Source: an uncultured bacterium
GTDB lineage: Bacteria; Patescibacteriota; Minisyncoccia; Phycocordibacterales; PALSA-1337
Direction: 5' to 3'
Assembly (NCBI GenBank): GCA_903876465.1
Contig: CAIRAF010000006.1
Location: 1 to 5,845, forward strand
DNA length: 5,845 nt
Positions 1 through 5,124 of the stretch are shown here, piece by piece. The notes under the pieces are model-generated. The model worked only from the letters and a program-made list of their open reading frames with translations. It did not search any database and was not told the DNA's origin. The position numbers and the translations under genes were made by a program. Numbering within the stretch: the first letter of the stretch is position 1; every line of letters starts with the position of its first letter.

Positions 1-855
1 GGTGATGTTCATAATCTGTGTGCGCTTCAAGGTATCTATTTCAGCGAAGAACATAGAACACATCTGGCGGAGGTGACTGCCACTGTCAGAGAGACGAACA
101 GAGAAGAGGGTGTCACTAATGAGGTTCACACTATAGTGAAGTGGCTTTGAATCGCCAATGACCACACCAGACTCCATCTTTTCTTTGAAGTTAGAACGGA
201 GGGGTCCGAGTGTTTGAATAAGATATTCTTTCATATGCTCATGCGCAGGATTGAGGAGACGGTCAGTGATGCGACGATCGTTGGTGAGGATGACCAGACC
301 CTCGGCATTCGTATCGAGACCGCCCACAGGGAACATGCCATTTAAAGGAATAGATTGGGAAATATCCACAGTGCCTTTGCGTGTTGGATCCGTACTGACA
401 CCGCGTGGTTTGTTATAGGCATAATAAGAGTACGACTCTGGCTTCCTCGTATTCCTCACTTCCACCGTATCACTCGCCGTGACCTGATCACCCAGCGTGG
501 CAAATCTACCGTTGATCGTCACCATGTGTCGCGCAATAAGCTCATCTGCACCGCGTCGTGTGCTGTACCCCTTCCACCCCAAATATTTGTTGATACGCAT
601 CGGAAATTCCCCCGGAGCCTTGGTAGGAATAGGTGAGGGACCATGAGCAGGCTTTGCCGGACGGTGAGTCGTCTTCGACGCCACAAATTTTGAGGAGCTG
701 GTTGGAACCAACTTTGAAAGCTTGGCAATAGACATACCCGGCACACTGGTTGAGCGGATAGGTGAAGTTGAGCGGTCTCGTGCAGGCGCACTTGATTGGC
801 GGCCTGATGGACGGGCTGATTTGCTGAATTTTGTTGGTTTCTTGGAGAAGGCCAT
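1..855 (-). CDS. RsuA/RluB-type rRNA pseudouridine synthase, C-terminus off window
   Basis: Reading the minus strand from ATG at 855 gives 285 open codons that run off the left edge, so the C-terminus is missing. Enzymes of this family isomerise a specific uridine in 16S or 23S rRNA to pseudouridine. Residues 1-85 form a basic Ser/Pro/Lys-rich, probably disordered extension. An S4 RNA-binding domain starts at residue 86 (MRINKYLGWKGYSTRRGADE). The catalytic domain follows, with 'YNKPRGV', then 'GGLDTNAEGLVILTND' with catalytic Asp181, then 'LNPAHEHMKEYLI' and a divergent 'HLRQMCSMF' segment. The family norm around the Asp is GRLD, so the usually conserved Arg is Gly here. The 'RQ(I/V)RRM' motif has also lost its Arg pair. 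An in-frame ATG at 873 would add six residues. Neither upstream start has a clear Shine-Dalgarno. An alternative start at 600, exactly at the S4 domain, has GGGGGA seven bases upstream. The family assignment is firm, but the exact target uridine cannot be told. Confidence 0.9.
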   Translation of the reverse strand, partial: MAFSKKPTKFSKSARPSGRQSSAPARDRSTSPIRSTSVPGMSIAKLSKLVPTSSSKFVASKTTHRPAKPAHGPSPIPTKAPGEFPMRINKYLGWKGYSTRRGADELIARHMVTINGRFATLGDQVTASDTVEVRNTRKPESYSYYAYNKPRGVSTDPTRKGTVDISQSIPLNGMFPVGGLDTNAEGLVILTNDRRITDRLLNPAHEHMKEYLIQTLGPLRSNFKEKMESGVVIGDSKPLHYSVNLISDTLFSVRLSDSGSHLRQMCSMFFAEIDTLKRTQIMNIT

Positions 856-922
856 AGGGACGAACTGTAACATGAAGAGGAAGGGATGTACAGGGAAGTG
901 ATATTATGTTGAGTCACTTCAC

Positions 923-951
923 TTGATCTTCTGAAACATTAGACGTACAAT
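923..951 (+). promoter_or_regulatory. Promoter of the DUF262-DUF1524 gene
   Basis: TTGATC at 923-928 and TACAAT at 946-951 are separated by exactly 17 bases, a good sigma70-type pair (4/6 and 5/6 matches to consensus). The -10 box ends only nine bases before the ATG at 961. Transcription would therefore begin about three bases before the start codon, giving a practically leaderless mRNA. This agrees with the absence of any Shine-Dalgarno there. Confidence 0.6.
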
Positions 952-960
952 TTCTTTACT

Positions 961-2703
961 ATGATTGTACCTAAACATACACCTTTGGGAGACCTTTATA
1001 AAAGTAATGCGGTTTTAGTAGTACCAAAATATCAGAGAAGTTTTGATTGGGGGAAAAATGAGGTTTTTGAAATGATGACAGATTTAAAGTCCTCTATGTC
1101 TAGTGGATCAGCATTGTTTCTCGGTACTTTTGTTTTTGATATATCAAATAAAAGCGAATATAAAATTGTCGATGGTCAACAGAGAATAACCTCTTTTACC
1201 CTGTTACTTATTGCCTGTAGGCAACGTGCCAAAAAGTTGAAATTTCATTCATTAGCTCAAGAAATTCAAAAAAAGATATCGTTTACTGATGAAACTACAG
1301 GAGAGATGGTCTCAGAAAGAGTATTAGTATCTTCTAGTATTTCTGATGTCTTTAAATTTATTTCTGATGAAAGATGGGATGGTGAGTTTCCAACCAAGAT
1401 TGGTGTTAAACAAGTAAAATTACAGACACGTAAGTTGAAGGGACTTTATGATTATATGGCTGAAGAGATTGATACTTTTGGAAAATCCGATCTAACGTCT
1501 TTTTTGAAAGCTGTTTACTCAACTTATATTATCCAGATTGATATTCAAGACGAGCTTGAAGCTTTTGATATATTTGAACGTACAAATGCAAGAGGTATGT
1601 CACTTAATGTTGCAGATCTTTTAAAAAATTATCTATATGCCAATTCAGAAGAAGAAGGCTATGTAGATGCTAAATGGAATGAAATTAGTCGTAATGCTGG
1701 GAGTACGCTTCAAAGAATGTTGAAGTATTTCTGGGTATCTAGACATGGTTCTGTAAGTAAAAATGAACTTTATAGAAAATTGAAATCTTACGGAAAAAGT
1801 GAAGGAGCTAAAAATTTAACTGATGGAATTTGTAATTTTTCTATTTATTACTCAGCAATTCAAAGTGATAATGAAAAGATAATTCATGATTGGTTAAATA
1901 TTGAAAAATGTGAAGAGATAACAAGTAATAAAGGATACTTTGAAATATTCACCTCTTCTATTATGGGTTTAAATCATTTTGCTATTACACAACATTATCC
2001 CTTAATATATTCCATTACTTGTGCATATAAAAATAGTAAGAGAAAAGATCAGGAAATTAAATTTTTTTTAAATGTTATTAAGAACATAGAAAAATATCAT
2101 TTTATAAATAATAAGATTTGTGATCGTGTTGGTAATGAAATCGAAAAACCATATGCTGAATTTTCTGAAAAATTCATGAATACAAAAGATTTTATAGTAA
2201 CTAGTCAAGAATTCATAAAATTATTAAAGGAAAAATTAGCTACTAGAGAGGAATTTGAGTCGCGCTTCTCGCAATTAGATTATCAAACTCTGACATTATC
2301 TGAGACTTGTTATATTTTTGATAGGATTAATAATTTTGATCTTAAGCCAAGTGAATGGTTGAAGATATATGATCCAGATAAAGATATTATTCAAAACCAT
2401 TATAATACGGAACATTTCCTCTCTCAGAATCCTGATTATAAGGTAAATGTAGAGGATACGGAGGTTGTAGATAATATTGGAAATTTGTTTATAATTTCTA
2501 GACATACAAATTCAAAATTACAAAATCAACGTCCTTCTGATAAAGTCGAGTTGTTGAAAGATAGAGGTAAAAAGTTTAGATATGTATCTGAATTTATCGA
2601 AAAATTTGAAAAAACCAATATGGATTGGGGTAAAAGAGAAATTTTAAATCGAGCTAGTGAAATGGCAAAACTTGCTTATGAGGAAGTGTGGAAAATCAAA
2701 TAG
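961..2703 (+). CDS. DUF262-DUF1524 (GmrSD-like) putative restriction endonuclease
   Basis: This 580-residue protein looks like a single-chain relative of the GmrSD family. Known members include type IV restriction enzymes that cut modified phage DNA, and the SspE and BrxU anti-phage nucleases. The N-terminal DUF262 (ParB-like fold) domain shows 'PKYQRSFDW' (22-30), 'FLGTFVF' (53-59), the nucleotide-hydrolysis signature DGQQR (71-75) and 'FERTNARGMSLNVADLLKN' (205-223). A helical middle follows. The C-terminal DUF1524 (HNH-like) domain shows 'NTEHFLSQNP' (482-491; His485 is the likely catalytic His), 'IGNLFIIS' (506-513) and 'NSKLQNQRPSDK' (517-528). The His motif is EHFLSQ rather than the more usual EHIxPQ/P. 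Length and domain order are complete, with no frameshift. The gene is strikingly AT-rich against its left neighbour, a sign of transfer. Two small genes follow 21 and 47 bases apart on the same strand. The substrate (which DNA modification, if any) cannot be read from the sequence. Confidence 0.88.
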   Translation: MIVPKHTPLGDLYKSNAVLVVPKYQRSFDWGKNEVFEMMTDLKSSMSSGSALFLGTFVFDISNKSEYKIVDGQQRITSFTLLLIACRQRAKKLKFHSLAQEIQKKISFTDETTGEMVSERVLVSSSISDVFKFISDERWDGEFPTKIGVKQVKLQTRKLKGLYDYMAEEIDTFGKSDLTSFLKAVYSTYIIQIDIQDELEAFDIFERTNARGMSLNVADLLKNYLYANSEEEGYVDAKWNEISRNAGSTLQRMLKYFWVSRHGSVSKNELYRKLKSYGKSEGAKNLTDGICNFSIYYSAIQSDNEKIIHDWLNIEKCEEITSNKGYFEIFTSSIMGLNHFAITQHYPLIYSITCAYKNSKRKDQEIKFFLNVIKNIEKYHFINNKICDRVGNEIEKPYAEFSEKFMNTKDFIVTSQEFIKLLKEKLATREEFESRFSQLDYQTLTLSETCYIFDRINNFDLKPSEWLKIYDPDKDIIQNHYNTEHFLSQNPDYKVNVEDTEVVDNIGNLFIISRHTNSKLQNQRPSDKVELLKDRGKKFRYVSEFIEKFEKTNMDWGKREILNRASEMAKLAYEEVWKIK

Positions 2704-2724
2704 TTTCTGATTACGATAAATATT

Positions 2725-2958
2725 ATGAATGATATTGAAGTGTGTCCAATATGTAGAAGATCCTATAGTACTGTAAATCCTAAAGTCCAATATCATTTAC
2801 AGTATAGACCAACCCCGATATATATTTACGCATGCCAGTCATGTAATTATGCTGAGTATTTGTCTAGACATTGGAAAAGACATCTTAAACCGTGGCAGTG
2901 GTACAAGATCAAATTAGTTAGGAGATTCGGAAGAGAGTATAAGCATTTGATACACTGA
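2725..2958 (+). CDS. Small Cys4 zinc-ribbon / HNH-like protein
   Basis: This is a 77-residue basic protein of unknown function. It has two CxxC knuckles, CPIC at residues 7-10 and CQSC at 37-40, which should bind one structural zinc. Between them lies 'VQYHLQYRPTPI', and after the second knuckle comes 'NYAEYLSRH'. The order CxxC, H-x-x-Y-x-P, CxxC-N, H resembles the core of small HNH nucleases, whose usual form is HHxxY-P and C-x-x-C-H/N. Only one His of the HH pair remains (His24), with Asn41 and His49 as possible partners, so it may be a degenerate or DNA-binding-only version. The C-terminal part, 'KRHLKPWQWYKIKLVRRFG', is strongly basic and aromatic and fits nucleic-acid contact. It starts 21 bases after the nuclease gene and is probably co-transcribed. 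No Shine-Dalgarno is visible. That it is a real gene is well supported, but the HNH relation is an inference from motif spacing. Confidence 0.75.
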   Translation: MNDIEVCPICRRSYSTVNPKVQYHLQYRPTPIYIYACQSCNYAEYLSRHWKRHLKPWQWYKIKLVRRFGREYKHLIH

Positions 2959-2987
2959 TTGAATTTCATTAACATAAAATCTATGAT
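2959..2987 (+). promoter_or_regulatory. Possible internal promoter for the membrane-protein gene
   Basis: TTGAAT at 2959-2964 and TATGAT at 2982-2987 are 17 bases apart (4/6 and 5/6 matches). The -35 box begins directly after the TGA of the zinc-ribbon gene. Transcription would start near 2994, about 12 bases before the ATG at 3006. The sequence is AT-rich, so chance matches are likely. The gene could equally be read through from the upstream promoter. Confidence 0.35.
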
Positions 2988-3005
2988 AATAAATTAGATA
3001 TCTCT

Positions 3006-3545
3006 ATGTCTTCAAGCACACTTATCTTTTTAAATACTAATAGCGGGGCTATTCAAGCAGTTTCAACTGTGGTGTTGGTTCTAATTACACTTTATTATGC
3101 TTGGCAGACGAGGAGGGCGGTGAAGGACGCTACAAGTACACGAAAAGATTCCAGATTACCATTAGTTGAACTTGTAATATTGAGAGGACCAATCAAAAGA
3201 CATGTAGGAAATAGTTTAGAAGAATATGTACAATTAAAAATTGAAAATATAGGATATGGTCTTGCAAGAAATATTTTTTTGTGGATACCTGATAGGGAAC
3301 CGATAAAGGTTGGTAATCTTGCCGAGGGTGAGGATCAGTGGGTTGAGTTTACTCTTAATGCAGGTGAAATAAAAAGAATAACAGATTTAGCAAAAGCAGA
3401 TAAAATACTGCGTATATGGTATGACGATATTTTTGATAGACAGGTAGGTACGTTAGTATTATTTGATGTTAAAACTAACAGTAGTGGTTCTCAATCATGG
3501 ATAGAATTATATGTTGATAGTTGGACACCAATTATACCAAACTAA
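3006..3545 (+). CDS. One-pass membrane protein with cytoplasmic beta-rich domain, unknown function
   Basis: This 179-residue protein has a single hydrophobic helix at residues 14-33 (GAIQAVSTVVLVLITLYYAW) followed at once by the basic stretch 'QTRRAVK'. The positive-inside rule then puts the N-terminus outside and the bulk of the protein in the cytoplasm. The remaining 140 residues contain alternating hydrophobic strands, including 'VQLKIENIGYGLARNIFLWIP'. This pattern (L-x-N-x-G-x-G-x-A-x-N) is common in beta-sandwich domains that follow one N-terminal helix in many uncharacterised small bacterial and archaeal proteins. No catalytic motif is visible. It lies 47 bases after the zinc-ribbon gene, shares the island's AT-rich composition and is the last gene of the cluster. 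It could be a membrane partner or sensor of the nuclease, but nothing in the sequence proves that. The ATG at 3006 is the only reasonable start and has no Shine-Dalgarno. Confidence 0.75.
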   Translation: MSSSTLIFLNTNSGAIQAVSTVVLVLITLYYAWQTRRAVKDATSTRKDSRLPLVELVILRGPIKRHVGNSLEEYVQLKIENIGYGLARNIFLWIPDREPIKVGNLAEGEDQWVEFTLNAGEIKRITDLAKADKILRIWYDDIFDRQVGTLVLFDVKTNSSGSQSWIELYVDSWTPIIPN

Positions 3546-3630
3546 ATTTTGTATAATATAAATTAGTTCCAACTTTTTATCACCAGCCAGCGTTTCTTTG
3601 CAATTTTGGGACTTACGGAATATATAGAAG
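3546..3630. other. Island edge, no gene recognised
   Basis: There is no open frame of note here. An AT-rich stretch with TTTTGTATAAT (3547-3557, another -10-like box right after the stop codon) gives way near 3585 to more balanced sequence. I found no clear terminator hairpin after the membrane-protein gene. I also found no direct repeat shared with the left edge of the island at 900-960. Confidence 0.4.
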
Positions 3631-3631
3631 T

Positions 3632-3643
3632 TTTGTTATAATT
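3632..3643 (+). promoter_or_regulatory. Extended -10 promoter before the candidate small RNA
   Basis: TTTGTTATAATT contains TGtTATAAT, an extended -10 with a perfect TATAAT at 3637-3642. Transcription would start near 3649. No good -35 is seen, which is acceptable for an extended -10. The same 12-mer occurs at 3798-3809 and 4090-4101, in both cases just before a gene start, which strengthens the call. Confidence 0.6.
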
Positions 3644-3648
3644 AAACT

Positions 3649-3797
3649 CTAGAACGCCTCACCAGCCTCTAGCTTCCCGGCGCCATGAATTGGGGAAGGG
3701 CTAAGGAGCAATCCGGCCATGGTGTAATGAACTACAAACTATAAGAATAGAATTCAAGAAGCTATTAAAGAGCAAGCATAATGTCTTGGCTTTTTTA
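3649..3797 (+). ncRNA. Candidate small structured RNA, unknown family
   Basis: An extended -10 promoter and an intrinsic terminator bracket about 145 bases with no credible ORF. The 5' half is GC-rich and foldable. CACCA (3660-3664) pairs with TGGTG (3720-3724), and GCC (3665-3667) with GGC (3715-3717) across a two-base bulge. Inside lies TAGC+TTCCC (3670-3678) pairing with GGGAA (3693-3697) and GCTA (3700-3703), with a GG bulge and a 14-base loop. An alternative pairing, GCGCCATG (3680-3687) with CATGGTGT, competes with this. An A-rich linker (3728-3770) then leads to the terminator hairpin. I do not recognise it as tmRNA, 6S, SRP RNA, RNase P RNA or a named riboswitch. It could also be a leader whose gene is gone. 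Boundaries are estimates from the promoter and terminator. Confidence 0.45.
3771..3797 (+). terminator. Rho-independent terminator
   Basis: AGCAAG (3771-3776) pairs with CTTGGCT (3785-3791) with one unpaired base, around an 8-base loop. It is followed directly by a T-rich tract, TTTTTATTT. The stem is short and has a bulge, but the U tract is good. It separates the candidate RNA from the promoter of the next gene. Confidence 0.55.
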
Positions 3798-3809
3798 TTT
3801 GTTATAATT
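3798..3809 (+). promoter_or_regulatory. Extended -10 promoter of the broken HAD-like gene
   Basis: TTTGTTATAATT, with TATAAT at 3803-3808, ends 11 bases before the ATG at 3820. The transcript would start near 3815, so the leader is about five bases with no room for a Shine-Dalgarno. The box overlaps the T tract of the preceding terminator. Confidence 0.6.
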
Positions 3810-3819
3810 TAACCACCTC

Positions 3820-4099
3820 ATGAACATCTACCTCGACGTCAACGGTGTATTACTCGAGCACAATCTCACGCCCGCTATTGGCGTCACGGCATTTCTAGAA
3901 CGAGCGCTTGCGAAGGGGAATGTCTACTGGCTCACCAGTCATTGTAAGGGTGCATATTGATTTTAGTGAGGATTTCCTGTGGTTTGATGATAATTTATTT
4001 GAATCAGAGAAAAGGGTGTTGGCGGAGCATGGGTGTGAAGGAAAGTTTGTGTTGATTTATTTGAAGGGGAATGCACGGCAATTGGAGGATTTGTTATAA
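3820..4099 (+). pseudogene. HAD-like hydrolase, middle deleted and frame broken
   Basis: From ATG at 3820, 46 codons encode 'MNIYLDVNGVLLEH' through 'VYWLTSHCKGAY' and stop at TGA 3958. In another frame, from about 3951, 'HIDFSEDFLWFDDNLFESEK' through 'LKGNARQLEDLL' runs to TAA at 4097-4099. The two halves match the start and end of a short HAD-like family that I recall from Patescibacteria, where a stretch of several dozen residues separates 'THCKG' from 'IDFSKDFLW'. Here the halves are joined with that stretch missing and the frame shifted. The motif I sequence is DVN (Asp6, Asn8) instead of the usual DxD, so the general acid/base Asp is also gone. A short ORF starting at TTG 3908 reads through the second half, but its first 15 residues are out-of-frame sequence and not a real start. 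The promoter is intact, so the remnant may still be transcribed. The family call is from memory of motifs and the missing length is approximate. Confidence 0.7.
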
Positions 4100-4101
4100 T
4101 T
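4090..4101 (+). promoter_or_regulatory. Extended -10 promoter of the KilA-N gene remnant
   Basis: TTTGTTATAATT, with TATAAT at 4095-4100, overlaps the stop codon of the HAD-like remnant and ends nine bases before ATG 4110. Transcription would start at about 4107, essentially at the start codon. This copy is identical over 12 bases to those at 3632 and 3798. Confidence 0.6.
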
Positions 4102-4109
4102 CCTCATGT

Positions 4110-4707
4110 ATGAAGAAAATAAACACACAAGGAATACAGATATATACATTCAATAAAAATGAATTGGACTTCATTTCATTAACTGACATTGCACGATATA
4201 AAGATGCTGAGCGCACAGATTACCTGATTCAAAATTGGATGAGAACGCGAGATACAGTTGATTTTTTGGGTATTTGGGAGCGTCTCAATAACCCAGATTT
4301 TAAACCCATCGAATTCGATGGGTTTAGAAATAAGGCCGGGCTTAATAGCTTTTCTCTAACTCCCAAGAGGTGGATTGAGGGCGTGAATGCTATTGGTATG
4401 ATCAATAAGTCAGGTCGTCATGGAGGCGGCACTTTTGCGCATAAAGACATAGCCTTTAAATAAAGCATTATTTGGTTATACGGCAAAAGAATGGCGAGAC
4501 AAAAACCCAAAGTTGGATGGAAATGTTCGCGATTATGCAGATGTATCTCAACTCGTATGCTTAGCTAATCTTGAAAATCTCAACGCAGAGTATATCCGTG
4601 CAGGGATTATGCAAGGTGAGCGACTCTTGAAACTTAACAAAAGTGCTATATTTCAGATGAAGTCACTTCTTGGTAATGCCACACTACGTAAGTTAGAAAA
4701 TAAATAA
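4110..4707 (+). pseudogene. KilA-N domain protein, middle deleted and frame broken
   Basis: ATG 4110 opens 117 codons ending at TAA 4461-4463. They contain the KilA-N DNA-binding core: 'ISLTDIARYK', 'TVDFLGIWERLNNPDFKP', 'SLTPKRWIEGVNAIGMI', 'GRHGGGTFAHKDIAFK'. The shifted frame from about 4456 reads 'LNKALFGYTAKEWRDKNP', 'NVRDYADVSQLVCLANLENL' and 'GERLLKLNKSAI', and ends at TAA 4705-4707. Intact relatives, as I recall them, carry between these parts a long segment of the type 'FASWLSPEF...EFQRLK...INYRIHTDAIKE...', so an estimated 70-110 codons are missing. The junction lies within about 4453-4461 (CCTTTAAAT). Proteins of this type are found in phages and in Patescibacteria genomes and are thought to be DNA-binding regulators; their role is unproven. 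The longer frame starting at 4071 only reads back into the previous gene. The first half alone could make a 117-residue protein with a partial DNA-binding domain. Confidence 0.75.
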
Positions 4708-5112
4708 TCACTACCATATTGACCCAGACTTCTCACAAACTCCTCCAGAAGACATCATAGAACCAACACCTGATCCAGTAGCAGAACCAGTATCAGAACC
4801 TCTTCCAACACCTATTGAGGAACCAGCCCCTGCCTCACCACAGCCTGTAGAACCTCCTCTAGTCGATTCGACCCCTGTAGGCAAAGCAACTGCAACTAAG
4901 TACCTCATAACATTAGTTGAACAAGGTAGATTGGTGCGTTCGATTCGATTGTTAACAACAAGGATGACAATGTATGTGAGGCTCGCTATCCGGCCACTGC
5001 AGAAAGTGACAAATTTTGCACGGTTGCATTGAATGAATTCGCTACGTTTGTCTATGTGTCGTCGATCACCAAAAAGTGTCAAGACGCCGAAGCCGATGGA
5101 CCGAACAGCCGA
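4697..5112 (+). pseudogene. Pro/Glu-rich surface-protein-like fragment, no start, frame change
   Basis: After a TAG at 4694-4696, the frame stays open to TGA 5030-5032 without an ATG near its beginning. It encodes 'YHIDPDFSQTPPEDIIEP' and then a run of EPxP/EPVxEP units (about 4755-4872), followed by 'GKATATKYLITLVEQGR'. Downstream of about 4930 a different frame looks more protein-like: 'FDSIVNNKDDNVCEARYP', 'AESDKFCTVALNEFATF'. That frame stays open to 5232 but overlaps the opposite-strand gene beyond 5112. I read this as one gene remnant with a lost 5' end and a frameshift near 4925-4935. Pro/Glu-rich spacers followed by a Cys-containing domain are typical of exported or cell-wall proteins, but no signal peptide remains. 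The function is unknown. The minus-strand Ser/Gly-rich frame here is only its mirror. Confidence 0.4.
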
Positions 5113-5124
5113 TCAGAGGTCCAT
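5096..5124 (-). terminator. Inverted repeat at the end of the minus-strand gene, weak terminator candidate
   Basis: ATGGACC (5096-5102) and GGTCCAT (5118-5124) form a perfect 7-bp inverted repeat with a 15-base loop. It spans the stop codon (5113-5115) of the minus-strand gene. No T tract follows directly. In the minus direction a short CTTTTT appears only at about 5076-5071. It could be a stabilising 3' hairpin rather than a true terminator. Confidence 0.25.

Noticed and set aside
355..636. 93-codon plus-strand open frame
   Set aside because: It is antisense to the catalytic core of the pseudouridine synthase, which has clear family motifs.
519..917. 132-codon minus-strand open frame
   Set aside because: It overlaps the pseudouridine synthase gene on the same strand in another frame, has a Gln/Ser/Pro-rich composition and shows no family motif.
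2296..2505. 69-codon minus-strand open frame rich in Ile
   Set aside because: It is antisense to the AT-rich DUF1524 region; the Ile/Tyr/Asn bias is expected from the base composition.
3649..3730. attC-like integron site or IS200/605 end
   Set aside because: The GC-rich fold lacks the paired core sites of attC, and no integrase or transposase is in the window.
3820..3960. TGA recoded as glycine (Gracilibacteria-type code)
   Set aside because: Reading TGA 3958 as Gly does not restore the frame to the HIDFSEDF half, and TGA ends the zinc-ribbon gene sensibly.
4711..5082. 123-codon minus-strand frame with Gly/Ser repeats
   Set aside because: It is the mirror of the Pro/Glu-rich plus-strand sequence; GSG-type repeats arise from the complement of EPxP codons.
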